Shown here one piece after another: positions 27,078 to 35,252 of a stretch of DNA of 64,000 nucleotides; positions within the stretch are counted from its first letter, which is position 1, and every line of letters begins with the position of its first letter. The DNA comes from AC-56 sp963702195. GTDB taxonomy: Bacteria; Actinomycetota; Thermoleophilia; Solirubrobacterales; 70-9. Below the pieces are notes generated by a model. That model was not told where the DNA came from, did not search any database, and saw nothing but the letters and a program-made list of their open reading frames with translations. The stretch spans positions 2,914,001-2,978,000 of the forward strand of contig OY969725.1 in assembly GCA_963702195.1 (NCBI GenBank), read 5' to 3'. Both the position numbers and the translations under genes were made by a program.

Positions 27078-27162
27078 GAGGCGGCAGTCTAGGGTCGCGG
27101 CGCGCGGCGGGCCGTCCGGGCTACCCGCCGACGGGCAGGCGCGGGTCGAGACTCTGTCCTGT

Positions 27163-27222
27163 CACCGATGGAGGCCTCCACTTTGTGCCGACAGGCGAGC
27201 GATGTCGGTACCAAGTGGAGGC
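27163..27222. repeat. Palindromic repeat copy A, beyond the 3' end of tRNA-Thr(GGT)
   Basis: Two 20-base arms (27174-27193 and 27203-27222) match at 18 positions around a nine-base loop. The left arm core is ACTTTGTGCCGACA. A 58-base stretch from 27163 aligns without gaps to 52349-52406 at 42 of 58 positions by hand count. It lies 138 bases past the tRNA-Thr(GGT) 3' end. Function is unknown. Confidence 0.75.
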
Positions 27223-27277
27223 AGCGCGGGAGGGGCTTGAGGCTCGGTGTTCTCGCGCGACTGGCGAGGCGGAGACC

Positions 27278-27303
27278 GAAGCCCGGAGTCGGATTCGAAC
27301 CGA
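27278..27303. repeat. Direct duplicate of the tRNA-Thr(GGT) 3' end, att-like
   Basis: The 26 bases at 27278-27303 are identical to 27358-27383, which is the T-arm and acceptor 3' strand of tRNA-Thr(GGT) plus its discriminator. The two copies are exactly 80 bases apart in the same orientation. Duplication of a tRNA 3' end is what a tyrosine recombinase leaves on integration, but no integrase gene is visible and the interval is too short to hold an element. Confidence 0.7.
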
Positions 27304-27359
27304 TCAGCGAGGCCGGAGGCCGAGCGATGGTCGGCGGTCGAACCCGGACGAGGGCTGGA

Positions 27360-27433
27360 AGCCCGGAGTCGGATTCGAACCGACGACCCCCTCCTTACCA
27401 TGGAGGTGCTCTGGCCTGCTGAGCTATCCGGGC
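27360..27433 (-). tRNA. tRNA-Thr(GGT)
   Basis: A complete cloverleaf on the minus strand. The acceptor is GCCCGGA with TCCGGGC, the D-arm is GCTC/GAGC, and the anticodon arm is CCTCC-ATGGTAA-GGAGG, so the anticodon is GGT. The T-arm is GTCGG-TTCGAAT-CCGAC. The discriminator is T and CCA is not encoded. A duplicate of its 3' end and a palindromic repeat lie downstream. Confidence 0.95.
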
Positions 27434-27525
27434 GGGGCGCTCACGATAGCGCGGCGCCTCGCTCCCCGGACGGGCCTCACATCGCGTATGGTGGCGTATC
27501 GGTGACGACCAGCTAAGGAGGGCTC

Positions 27526-28392
27526 ATGGCGGGTAATCGGCGGCGTTCGCCTGCTGCAAGGGGTAGCGCGTTGCCTGGTTACGGTCGACCCGTCGCATTC
27601 CTCACCGCGCTCGTGGCGCTGGCGATCTGCGCTGCGCCGGCCGGCGCGGTGATCAAGACGGTGTCCAAGTCGCGCCCGGTCAATCCCGGGGGAACGGCGT
27701 CGGCCACCGCCTCCTGCGGTGCGGGGACGACACCGGTGAGCGCAGGCTTCTTCAGCTCGGTCAGCTTCGACAGCGGCGGCGTGGTGCCGCTCGGCACGGT
27801 TCGGCTGGCGGGAGGGTCGAGCGTGACCGGCATCAACACCTCGAGCGCGGCGCACACGATCACCGACTTCGCCTACTGCGACACGGATCCGCGTGCGATC
27901 GTCGCGCGCTCGCTCCACGTCCAGCTTCCGATCAAGCACACGCGGGCCGCGAAGGCGTCATGCCCGGCCGGGAGCGTGCCGATCAGCGGCGGATACCAGT
28001 TCAGCAACGGCGCCATGGGATCAGGGGCGGCGTTCCGCTCCCGACGGGTGAGCGGCGGCTGGGAGGTGGCGGGATACAACGACGGACCGGGAAAGTCGTC
28101 GTTCACGGTGTTCGTCTACTGCCAGAAGAACGGGCCGCAGATCGCGACTCGAGCCTCGACCAAGTCGATCCAACGATCCAAGGTTGGCTCCTCGCAGACC
28201 GCGTGCGCCGCCGGCACGAGGGTCGTCTCGGGGGGCTTCGACGGACACCTGAGGCGGGCGTCGGGCGGCGTGCGCGTGGCGTTCCCGATCGGCTCGAACC
28301 GGGTGACGAACACGTGGCGGGCCACCGCGGTCGCCGGCACCGACCTCGCCAGCGCCAAGCTCACGAGCTACGCGTACTGCGAGCCGGCCTAG
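27526..28392 (+). CDS. Secreted protein with three tandem Cys-containing beta repeats
   Basis: A 288-residue exported protein of unknown function. After a signal peptide (FLTALVALAICAAPAGA) there are three units of about 80 residues. Each opens with a Cys-Ala/Gly-rich turn and ends with a Tyr-Cys: SCGAGTTPVSAGFF to FAYCD, SCPAGSVPISGGYQF to VYCQK, and ACAAGTRVVSGGFDG to YAYCEP. The paired Cys in each unit suggests one disulfide per repeat, as expected outside the cell. ATG 27526 follows AAGGAGGG with good spacing. It stands alone between the tRNA-Thr and the convergent threonine aldolase gene. Confidence 0.7.
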   Translation: MAGNRRRSPAARGSALPGYGRPVAFLTALVALAICAAPAGAVIKTVSKSRPVNPGGTASATASCGAGTTPVSAGFFSSVSFDSGGVVPLGTVRLAGGSSVTGINTSSAAHTITDFAYCDTDPRAIVARSLHVQLPIKHTRAAKASCPAGSVPISGGYQFSNGAMGSGAAFRSRRVSGGWEVAGYNDGPGKSSFTVFVYCQKNGPQIATRASTKSIQRSKVGSSQTACAAGTRVVSGGFDGHLRRASGGVRVAFPIGSNRVTNTWRATAVAGTDLASAKLTSYAYCEPA

Positions 28393-28410
28393 CGGACGAC
28401 TCCGACGTTC

Positions 28411-29469
28411 TCAGCCGACATCGCTCATCGCCTGCTCGAGGGCGGATGCGAGCTCGTCGATGTCCTCGGGGGCCGTGTCCCAGGAGCACATGAGGCGGAC
28501 CGTGCCGGCGGTCTCGTCCCAGACGTAGAAGGGCATCGCCGCGGGGAGTGCCTCGCGCAGACCATCGATCACCGGAGCCGGGAGGTTGGCGAACACGCCG
28601 TTTGCCTCGACCGGATGGGCCAGCTCCACGCCGTCGATCACGGTGATCGCGTCGGCGAGCCGGCGGGCCATCCGGTTCGAGTGCTCGGCGTTGCGTCGCC
28701 ACAGGTCGTCGCTCAGGAGGGCGTCGAACTGCGCTGCGATGAAGCGCATCTTGGAGGCGAGCTGGCCGAGCTGCTTTCGCGTGTACAGAAACGACTCCGC
28801 GAGCTCCGGACGGGGGAAGACCACGGCCTCCCCCACCACCAGGCCGTTCTTCGTGCCCCCGAAGGAGACGGCGTCCACGCCCGCGTCGGTGGTCACCTCC
28901 CGCAGCGACGCGCCGAGGGAGACCGCGGCATTGGCCAGCCGGGCACCGTCGACGTGCAGGTAGATGCCCAGCTCGTGGGCGGCGTCGGCGATCGCCCGCG
29001 TCTCGTCAAGCGTGTACACCGTCCCGAGCTCCGTCGCCTGCGTGATCGATACGACCCGAGGCTGCACCGCGTGCTCGTCGCCGCGGTGGGCCTCCCAGCG
29101 GCTGACGTCGTCGGGGGTGAGCTTGCCGCCCGTGTTTGCCACCTGAAGGAGCTTGATGCCGGCGATGCGCTCGGGCGCCCCGCACTCGTCGACGTTCATG
29201 TGGGCGACGTCGGTGCAGATGACCGCCTCGTGCGGCTCGGTGAGCGCGTCGATCGCGGCGACGTTCGCGCCGGTGCCGTTGAAGACGAAGAACGCCGCCG
29301 CGGACTCGCCGAAGTGCTCACGGATGCGATCACGGGCGGCGGCCGAGAACTCGTCATCCCCATAGGCGACGACATGGCCCCGGTTTGCCGCGGAGATGGC
29401 CTCCAGCACCTCCGGATGCGCCCCGGAGTTGTTGTCGGAGGCGAAGCCGCGGGGCGGGCCGCTGCTCAC
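28411..29469 (-). CDS. ltaE: Low-specificity L-threonine aldolase
   Basis: A 352-residue PLP enzyme that cleaves L-threonine or L-allo-threonine to glycine and acetaldehyde. The family start FASDNNSGAHPEVLEAI is present, followed by AYGDDEFSAAARDRI, the aldolase HVDGARLANAAVSLG (Asp contacts the PLP ring) and DAVSFGGTKNGLVVGEAVVF with the PLP lysine. Length is normal. The start overlaps the SDR gene stop by four bases (29466-29469), so the two are coupled, the SDR being first. It converges with the secreted repeat-protein gene. Confidence 0.9.
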   Translation of the reverse strand: MSSGPPRGFASDNNSGAHPEVLEAISAANRGHVVAYGDDEFSAAARDRIREHFGESAAAFFVFNGTGANVAAIDALTEPHEAVICTDVAHMNVDECGAPERIAGIKLLQVANTGGKLTPDDVSRWEAHRGDEHAVQPRVVSITQATELGTVYTLDETRAIADAAHELGIYLHVDGARLANAAVSLGASLREVTTDAGVDAVSFGGTKNGLVVGEAVVFPRPELAESFLYTRKQLGQLASKMRFIAAQFDALLSDDLWRRNAEHSNRMARRLADAITVIDGVELAHPVEANGVFANLPAPVIDGLREALPAAMPFYVWDETAGTVRLMCSWDTAPEDIDELASALEQAMSDVG

Positions 29470-30176
29470 GGATGAAGTTCGAGCCGCTTGCCGTTCATCT
29501 TCGCGGCGGAATCGCCGACGACGAAGCGGATCGCGTCGGCGAGGTCCTCGGCCGAGGTGAAGGTGGGGAACTTCTTGTCGGGGCTCTCCTCGCGCATGCG
29601 CGGAGTGAGAATCGCGTTGACGACGATGACGTTGGCGGTCGCATTGGTGTCCTTGAGCGAGTCCGCGAGCGCCAGCGTCCAGCTCTCGGCCGCGGCCTTG
29701 GTCGCCGCGTAGGAGGCGTTGGTGCCGCTGGGGCTCTGCGCCTGTGAGGACGAGACGAGGACGAAGCGGCCGTGGGCGCTGGCGGCGAGCTGCTCATAGA
29801 AGGCGCGGGTGGTGTGCTGCACGGTGTGGACGAGGAGGTCGTGGAGCCACTCGTAGTCCGAAAGCGGCGTGGTGGCGATCGGATCGCCGCCCTTCCAGCC
29901 GCCGACCAGGTGGAGCAGGGCGTCGACCTTGCCGAAGCGGTCACCGAGCGCAGAGGCCCAGTCCCGCGTGGCGTCCTCCGAGAGCAGATCGACGGTGCGG
30001 CCGTCGAAACGGTCCTCGGGAAGCCCGAGGTCGCTGCCGAGCTGGTCGAGCCGCTCCTGGTGCACGTCGGTGGCCGCGATCGTCGCCCCGTCGTCGGCGA
30101 GGCGGCGAGCTACGGTCGGTCCAAGGCCGCCGGCGGCGCCGGCGATTGCGATCACGCGTCCGTCGAGGTCAGCCAT
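29466..30176 (-). CDS. Short-chain dehydrogenase/reductase (SDR)
   Basis: A 236-residue classical SDR. The nucleotide fold is VIAIAGAAGGLGPTVARRLA with the GxxxGxG loop, and the Asp of AATDVHQERL suggests NAD(H) preference. The catalytic pair is in TNASYAATKAAAESW (YxxxK), with the Ser in FVLVSSSQAQSPSG. The C-terminus carries MREESPDKKFPTFTS. The substrate is unknown. ATG 30176 lies eight bases from TAAGCT (30185-30190), and only 33 bases separate it from the divergent trans-sulfuration gene. It is co-transcribed with threonine aldolase. Confidence 0.82.
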   Translation of the reverse strand: MADLDGRVIAIAGAAGGLGPTVARRLADDGATIAATDVHQERLDQLGSDLGLPEDRFDGRTVDLLSEDATRDWASALGDRFGKVDALLHLVGGWKGGDPIATTPLSDYEWLHDLLVHTVQHTTRAFYEQLAASAHGRFVLVSSSQAQSPSGTNASYAATKAAAESWTLALADSLKDTNATANVIVVNAILTPRMREESPDKKFPTFTSAEDLADAIRFVVGDSAAKMNGKRLELHP

Positions 30177-30209
30177 CGCGGATCAGCTTAGTCGGACTAC
30201 GCTGCGGTC
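30177..30209. promoter_or_regulatory. Back-to-back leaderless promoters in a 33-base gap
   Basis: TAAGCT (minus strand, 30190-30185) lies eight bases from the SDR ATG. TACGCT (plus strand, 30198-30203) lies six bases from the trans-sulfuration GTG. The two -10-like hexamers are seven bases apart, so polymerase binding at one should interfere with the other. Confidence 0.55.
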
Positions 30210-31328
30210 GTGAGCGAGGACGGGCGACTGAGGCCGGAGACGATCGCGGTCAAGGCGGGACGCGGCGAGGGGCTGCCGGGGGAGCCGCTTGCGCCACCGC
30301 TCGTGATGGCCTCCAACTTTCACGCCGGCGGTGAGCGAGCCTACGCGCGCACCGAGGGAACGCCCACGTGGCAGGCGCTCGAGGAGGCCGTCGGGGAGCT
30401 CGAGGGCGGCGAGGCGGTGCTGTTCTCCTCCGGGATGGCGGCGGTGGCATCCGTGCTCGAGACGCTGCCGCCGGGGGCCCGGGTGGTCCACCCCACCGTG
30501 TCCTACCTCGGTGTCCGGAGGCTGATGGGCGACCACGCGCAGGCGGGACGCATGGAGACGACGCCGGTCGACATCACGGATGCCGATGCCGTCATCGCGG
30601 AGCTCGACGGTGCCGCGATGCTCTGGCTCGAGACGCCGACGAACCCGATGGTCGGGATCGCGGATCTCGAGCGACTCGCCTCAGCCGCGGGCGAACGCGG
30701 CATACCGACGGTCGTCGACAACACGTTCGCGACCCCGCTGCTGCAGCGGCCTCTGGAGCTGGGCTGCGACATCGTCGTCCACAGCGGCACGAAGCTGATC
30801 GGCGGGCACTCGGACCTGCTGCTCGGGATCGCGGTCGCCCGGGACGCCGCGGGGGCCGAGGCCCTGCGCGGCGTGCGCCACGACGCCGGCGCCACGCCGG
30901 GCGGCCTGGAGGCGTGGCTGGCGCTCCGCGGGCTGCGCACGCTTCCCGTCCGCCTCGAGCGCATGCAGGCGACGGCGCTGATGCTGGCCAAGCGGCTGCG
31001 CGATCACCCGCAGGTGCGCGCCGTGCACCACCCAGGGCTACCCGACGATCCCGGGCACCAGCTCGCGAGCAGGCAGATGGACGGCTTCGGGACCATGCTC
31101 GCCTTCCAGGTGGAGGGCGGCTCCGATCAGGCCGACGCGCTGTGCGCGGAGGTCCGGCTCATCACCCACGCCACCAGCCTCGGCGGAGTCGAGACGCTGA
31201 TCGAGAACCGCGCGGCGGCGCCGGGCGAGGAGCACCTCCCGGAGGGCGTCGTGCGCGTCAGCGTGGGGTGCGAGCACCCCGAGGACGTCTGGGAGGACCT
31301 GGACGCGGCGCTGACGGCAAGCGCCTAG
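30210..31328 (+). CDS. Trans-sulfuration-family PLP enzyme (cystathionine gamma-lyase/synthase-like)
   Basis: A 372-residue Cys/Met-metabolism PLP enzyme. It has YARTEGTPTWQALEEAVGEL, the phosphate-loop turn AVLFSSGMAAVASVLE, LWLETPTNPMVGIAD (Asp contact), the PLP lysine in VVHSGTKLIGGHSDLLLG and the C-terminal signature LITHATSLGGVETLIENR. Whether it is a gamma-synthase, gamma-lyase or homocysteine synthase cannot be decided from these motifs. GTG 30210 is six bases from TACGCT (30198-30203). The stop TAG and the stop of the opposing secreted-protein gene share the palindrome CTAG. Confidence 0.85.
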   Translation: MSEDGRLRPETIAVKAGRGEGLPGEPLAPPLVMASNFHAGGERAYARTEGTPTWQALEEAVGELEGGEAVLFSSGMAAVASVLETLPPGARVVHPTVSYLGVRRLMGDHAQAGRMETTPVDITDADAVIAELDGAAMLWLETPTNPMVGIADLERLASAAGERGIPTVVDNTFATPLLQRPLELGCDIVVHSGTKLIGGHSDLLLGIAVARDAAGAEALRGVRHDAGATPGGLEAWLALRGLRTLPVRLERMQATALMLAKRLRDHPQVRAVHHPGLPDDPGHQLASRQMDGFGTMLAFQVEGGSDQADALCAEVRLITHATSLGGVETLIENRAAAPGEEHLPEGVVRVSVGCEHPEDVWEDLDAALTASA

Positions 31329-32521
31329 CCGCGAGGACGCATTGAGGCGGATGCCGGGGTGGCGGGCGTGCCGATCTGGATGGACCTCGAGAGGCCATAG
31401 CGCTTGCCCTTGACGGCGATTGCCTCGAACCACCCCGGCGTCTCGATGTCAGCCGATACCTTGGCGAGGCCTCTGCGGTCCGTGGGTGCCGTGGAGGGGA
31501 AGCCGGCGAACTTGACCCTCGCGCCCTTGACCGGGCGGCCCCCGGACCGCGTGACCTTTAGGCCGACGACCATCTCGCTGGGTTCGGTGCCCCCGACGCC
31601 CAGGACCTTCACGTCGTAGCGCTGTCGGCCAGGCGAGCGCTTGAAGTGCAGCAGCGCGCTCGTCGGGCCGAACGTCAGCGTGCAACCGGAGCCGTCCGAC
31701 GGGGCGATCAACCAGTGCAGGCGGCCGCCGAGCTCGGAGAAGAGGTCGAGGCCCTCGGATTCGCCGCAGAGGTGCTGTTCGAGCTTCAGCTTCCTGTTCC
31801 CGGTCTTCGTGTTGACCGCCCACACGTCGTAGTCGTGGTTCGACTCTCCGGCGATCAGCAGCTGGCCGTGCCGGAAGACCGCTCCGGTGACGCCGGTGGG
31901 CGGGACCGCGTTCGGGAGCGTCCTGACCGGCTTCAGCTGCGGACCCGAAGGGGCTGCGTTCGCCCGGGTCACCTGGCTGGCGCGGTAGGCGATCAGGTCG
32001 TCGCCCGACGACGTCCAGACGAGCTTGCCGTCCGGCGACGTCTCGGCCCACATCGCCTTCGGGATGAACCTCGGGTCGAGCTGGACGTAGTAGCGGAAGG
32101 CGAGCGTTTGCGGGTCGGCGATCCCGAAGGCGCCCTTGCCGCAGGTGTTCGAGGGATCGGCGTTCGGCTTGTAGCACTCCATCGGGAGCACGATGCGGCC
32201 GCCTTCCCCGTTCAGCCAGGTCGGGTCGCCGATGTGGTTGTAGCCGACGCTCTTCGTGAGCTGTTTCGGAATCGCCTGTGAGACGCCGGCGGTCTGCTCG
32301 AGCTGTGGCGTGGTCTGCCACAGGCCCTGGAAGAGCCCGACGAAGAAGAGCTGGCCGTCCGAGGGATCGGATGTGAGGCCCTGCCAGTAGTTGCTCGGGA
32401 CCGAGCTCGCCCCGGTGAGGAGCCATCGGCCCGGGTCGCGGGCGGAGGCGGTGGACGCGAGCGCGAGGAGTGCCGCCAGGACAGCGGCGAACGCGATCGT
32501 GAGAAACCTGACCCTGCCCAC
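31325..32521 (-). CDS. Secreted beta-propeller-like protein with C-terminal Ig/CNA-B-like domain
   Basis: A 398-residue exported protein of unknown role. Its signal peptide is FLTIAFAAVLAALLALASTASA. Residues 30-300 read as propeller-like strands (GQLFFVGLFQGLWQTTP, GKLVWTSSGDDLIAYRASQ, RHGQLLIAGESNHDYDVWAVN), with Cys pairs at MECYKPNADPSNTCG and LCGESEG. The last 80 residues (MVVGLKVTRSGGRPVKGARV, TDRRGLAKVSADIETPG) match a CNA-B/Big-type sandwich. The start is GTG 32521, seven bases from TAGGCT (32529-32534), a leaderless arrangement. Its 3' end overlaps the trans-sulfuration gene by four bases. Confidence 0.65.
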   Translation of the reverse strand: MGRVRFLTIAFAAVLAALLALASTASARDPGRWLLTGASSVPSNYWQGLTSDPSDGQLFFVGLFQGLWQTTPQLEQTAGVSQAIPKQLTKSVGYNHIGDPTWLNGEGGRIVLPMECYKPNADPSNTCGKGAFGIADPQTLAFRYYVQLDPRFIPKAMWAETSPDGKLVWTSSGDDLIAYRASQVTRANAAPSGPQLKPVRTLPNAVPPTGVTGAVFRHGQLLIAGESNHDYDVWAVNTKTGNRKLKLEQHLCGESEGLDLFSELGGRLHWLIAPSDGSGCTLTFGPTSALLHFKRSPGRQRYDVKVLGVGGTEPSEMVVGLKVTRSGGRPVKGARVKFAGFPSTAPTDRRGLAKVSADIETPGWFEAIAVKGKRYGLSRSIQIGTPATPASASMRPRG

Positions 32522-32548
32522 GACTTCCAGCCTAACGCGGGTCCGCGC

Positions 32549-34693
32549 TCAGAGCGCGTCGTCAGGGCGCGCCAGGGCCGGCTCGAGCTTCTTTTGGAGC
32601 TGGACGTAGAAGAGGCTGAGCGGGAACTCGTCCTCCTTGACCAGGTCGACGAGCTCCTTCGGCTCTTCGGTCTCGGGGAGGTCGCGGTTGGCCTTCGCCC
32701 ACACCGAGCCGTCGGCTGGAGAGACGTAGGTGGACATGAGGTCGTGGGCCGCGATCCACTGTCCGAGCTTGGAGCGGTCGATGCCGGAGTGGTAGAGCTC
32801 CTGCACCTGCTCGCGGAGGGCGCCGACGCCGTCGGCGATGCGCTCCCACTCGATCGTCAGGTGGTTGTCGGTCCAGTGGAGGTAGCCCTCCTGGTGCAGG
32901 AAGGCGAACAGGAGCTGGCCGCCGAGGCCGTCGTAGTTGCGCTTGCGACTGCCGGTGACGGGGAAGCGGAACAGGCGGTCGAACAGGATCGCGTACTGCA
33001 CGTAGCGGGCGAAGGCGAAGCCCTCGGCCTCCAGCTTCACCGCCTCGCCGAACGCGGTGAGGTCGCAGCGGAGCTCCTCCAGCGAGTACATCCAATAGGG
33101 GCTGCGCTGGCGGATCATGAACGGGTCGAAGGGGAGGTCGCCGTGCATGTGGGTGCGGTCGTGGATGAGGTCCCACACGATGTAGGCGTCCATCGAGAGC
33201 TCCGGCGAGGTGAGCAGGCAGGCCGCGTCCGGCGGGAGGTTGAGGTCCAGCAGGTCGGCGGCGCTGCCGCAGACGCGGCGGAAGCGCTCGGCCTCCCGGT
33301 CGCAGAAGATGCCGCCGAAGTAGCTGGGCGGGCGCTCGGCGGTGGAGAAGGTCTCCGGGAACAGAACGGCGCACTCGGAGTCGTAGCCCGACGTGTAATC
33401 GACGAAGTTCACCGGGACGAACTTCGGGTTGGCGTAGCCGGAGGCCTCGAGGTCGGCGACGAACTCGGGCCAGGGGACGCGGACGATGAGTGCCTCGAAG
33501 CAGGTGTCGCTGGAGGCGTTCTGCTTGTACATCGGGAAGACGGCCAGGTGCTCGGTGCCGTCGCGGCGGTCGGCCTCCGGGTGGAAGGCCTCGACCGAGC
33601 GGATGAAGTCGGGCTTGGCGAAGCCGCCGTTCGCCCAGTGGCGGAGGTCGGCGCGCAGGGCCTCGACGTAGTCGCGCTGGTGCGGGAAATGGCGAGCGAG
33701 GGCGCCGACGGCGCCGCAGATCTCCTCGACGAGCTCCGCGAGGCGGGACCCGTCGTGCTTCGACAGGTCGACCGACCCGTCGGGCTCCTGGGTGGCGCGC
33801 AGCTCCTCGACGGCCTCCTTCAGCTCCGCCCAGTGGCGGTCGTTGGCAGCCCGGGAGTCGGTTACCGGCTCGAGGCCGCCGAACGCGGGCTGGGCGACCC
33901 AGTACACGAGGTTCAGCCAGAGCGCCTCGTTGTCGAGCTCGCCGATGCAGTCGTCGCCGAAGAGGTCGGAATCGGCGAGGACGACGACGCGCCCGGTGCC
34001 GTGCTGGGCAACGGCCGCGATGGGGGCGCCCGGAGGGGTCGCGGTGGAGAAGGTGCGGGCCAGCACGTGGCCGCCGTTGTGGAGCGCGAGGGTCCCGGAG
34101 CGATAGAAGCAGGCCTCGTGCACGCGCGCGAGGAGATCGACGGTGTGCGGGCCGTCGGTGGGAGAGTCGCCGTCGCCGGCGGTATTGCCGTTCGCGAAGC
34201 CGTCGGCGAGGTCGGCGAGGACCCACGAGGGGGCGCTGTGGTTGTGCTCGTAGTCCTGGACGGTGGCGTTTAGGACCTCGATGCCGAAGCGGGCGAGGAG
34301 GGCGTTCAGGTTGTTGCCGTACTTGTCCTGCTCGGTCTCGGCGCAGACGATGAGCCCGCCGCCGCCGCGGACGAACTCGTCCATCGCGTCGACCTCGTCG
34401 TCGCGAAGGGTCGGGCGGCCGGACTTGGTGGTCGCCTCCCACTTGGGGTCGGAAGGGTGTGCGATGACGACGACGTCAGCGCCGGCGAGGGTCTCGCGGG
34501 TGAGGGGCCGGTCGGCGTTGGGGATCACCTCGAAGTCGCGGTTGGCGAGCTTGCCGGCGGCGATCGCGTAGGAGGAGTCCTCGGGGTGGGCGGGCTGCAT
34601 CTGCTCCGCCAGCTCGCGGCGGATGGTCCACGCCTCCGAGTGGGACTCGTCGAAGAGGACGCGAGCGACCTTCGGCTGGGCGAGCGTCTTCAC
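32549..34693 (-). CDS. DUF6421-like protein with N-terminal ThuA/GATase-like domain
   Basis: A 714-residue cytoplasmic protein that I associate with the actinobacterial DUF6421 family; its reaction is unknown. The first 260 residues resemble a ThuA/class-I amidotransferase-like fold: VLFDESHSEAWTIRRE, ADVVVIAHPSDPKW, FVRGGGGLIVCAE and GTGRVVVLADSDLFGDDC. The C-terminal 450 residues contain a His-rich motif LIHDRTHMHGDLPFDPFM that could bind metal, and FVDYTSGYDSECAVLFPETF. GTG 34693 is preferred over ATG 34723 because AAAGGAG sits five bases before it. It diverges from an Lrp/AsnC regulator, the likely controller of its expression. Confidence 0.65.
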   Translation of the reverse strand: MKTLAQPKVARVLFDESHSEAWTIRRELAEQMQPAHPEDSSYAIAAGKLANRDFEVIPNADRPLTRETLAGADVVVIAHPSDPKWEATTKSGRPTLRDDEVDAMDEFVRGGGGLIVCAETEQDKYGNNLNALLARFGIEVLNATVQDYEHNHSAPSWVLADLADGFANGNTAGDGDSPTDGPHTVDLLARVHEACFYRSGTLALHNGGHVLARTFSTATPPGAPIAAVAQHGTGRVVVLADSDLFGDDCIGELDNEALWLNLVYWVAQPAFGGLEPVTDSRAANDRHWAELKEAVEELRATQEPDGSVDLSKHDGSRLAELVEEICGAVGALARHFPHQRDYVEALRADLRHWANGGFAKPDFIRSVEAFHPEADRRDGTEHLAVFPMYKQNASSDTCFEALIVRVPWPEFVADLEASGYANPKFVPVNFVDYTSGYDSECAVLFPETFSTAERPPSYFGGIFCDREAERFRRVCGSAADLLDLNLPPDAACLLTSPELSMDAYIVWDLIHDRTHMHGDLPFDPFMIRQRSPYWMYSLEELRCDLTAFGEAVKLEAEGFAFARYVQYAILFDRLFRFPVTGSRKRNYDGLGGQLLFAFLHQEGYLHWTDNHLTIEWERIADGVGALREQVQELYHSGIDRSKLGQWIAAHDLMSTYVSPADGSVWAKANRDLPETEEPKELVDLVKEDEFPLSLFYVQLQKKLEPALARPDDAL

Positions 34694-34723
34694 ACCTGCT
34701 CCTTTCTCCGCGGCGATCGGCAT

Positions 34724-34796
34724 CTCCTACACGGTAGGGCGGCCCGCGGAGGTCGTCATCCCCAATTAGATGCGATTTGCCGCAATAATCCTGCGA
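34724..34796. promoter_or_regulatory. Divergent control region between the DUF6421-like and asnC-like genes
   Basis: The plus-strand promoter for the regulator shows AATAAT ending seven bases before ATG 34797, consistent with a leaderless message. Just upstream, TGCG and CGCA flank six bases (ATTTGC) in a locally AT-rich patch (34766-34790), a weak dyad that could be the Lrp-type operator. Confidence 0.4.
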
Positions 34797-35237
34797 ATGG
34801 ACGAATTGAACAAGCGGATTCTTGCGCTGCTCGTGGAGGACGGAAGGCGCACCTACGACGACATCGGGCGGCGGGTCAATCTGTCCGCGCCGTCGGTGAA
34901 GCGGCGGGTGGATCGCCTTCGCAAGACCGGGGCGCTCGAAGGGTTCACCGCGGTGGTGGACCACGGCGCGATGGGGTGGAACACCGAGGCGCTGGTGGAG
35001 CTCTTCTTCAAGCCGGGAACGCAGCTCGATCAGGTCGCAAGGATCCTGCGCGAGCACCCGGAGGTCGTGGAGGCATGGAGCGTCACCGGGGATGCGGATG
35101 CGATCGCCCGGGTGCGCACGTCCGACAACGCGACGCTCGAGCGGCTGATCATGGATCTGCAGCGGAACGGACTGGTGATCCGCACGCGCTCGCAGGTGGT
35201 GATGTCGCGGCTGGTGGGGCGGATAGGTCAGCGGTAG
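34797..35237 (+). CDS. Lrp/AsnC-family transcriptional regulator
   Basis: A 146-residue regulator. The N-terminal helix-turn-helix is typical: MDELNKRILALLVEDGRRTY, then IGRRVNLSAPSVKRRVDRL. The C-terminal RAM domain has VVEAWSVTGDADAIARV with the effector-binding turn, and ends VVMSRLVGRIGQR. An in-frame ATG exists nine codons upstream (34770), but the family start and the -10-like AATAAT support ATG 34797. It is divergent from the DUF6421-like gene, the usual position of a dedicated Lrp-type regulator. The effector is probably an amino acid, not identified. Confidence 0.88.
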   Translation: MDELNKRILALLVEDGRRTYDDIGRRVNLSAPSVKRRVDRLRKTGALEGFTAVVDHGAMGWNTEALVELFFKPGTQLDQVARILREHPEVVEAWSVTGDADAIARVRTSDNATLERLIMDLQRNGLVIRTRSQVVMSRLVGRIGQR

Positions 35238-35252
35238 CGCCGGCCGCCTTCC

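Noticed and set aside
27078..27360. Integrated mobile element at tRNA-Thr(GGT)
   Set aside because: Only a 26-base duplication 80 bases apart is present; no integrase, and the space is too small. Reported as an att-like scar only.
27185..27505. Small plus-strand frames reading through the tRNA-Thr(GGT) region
   Set aside because: The sequences such as GFEPTTPSLPW are the well-known antisense reading of a tRNA T-arm and anticodon arm, not proteins.
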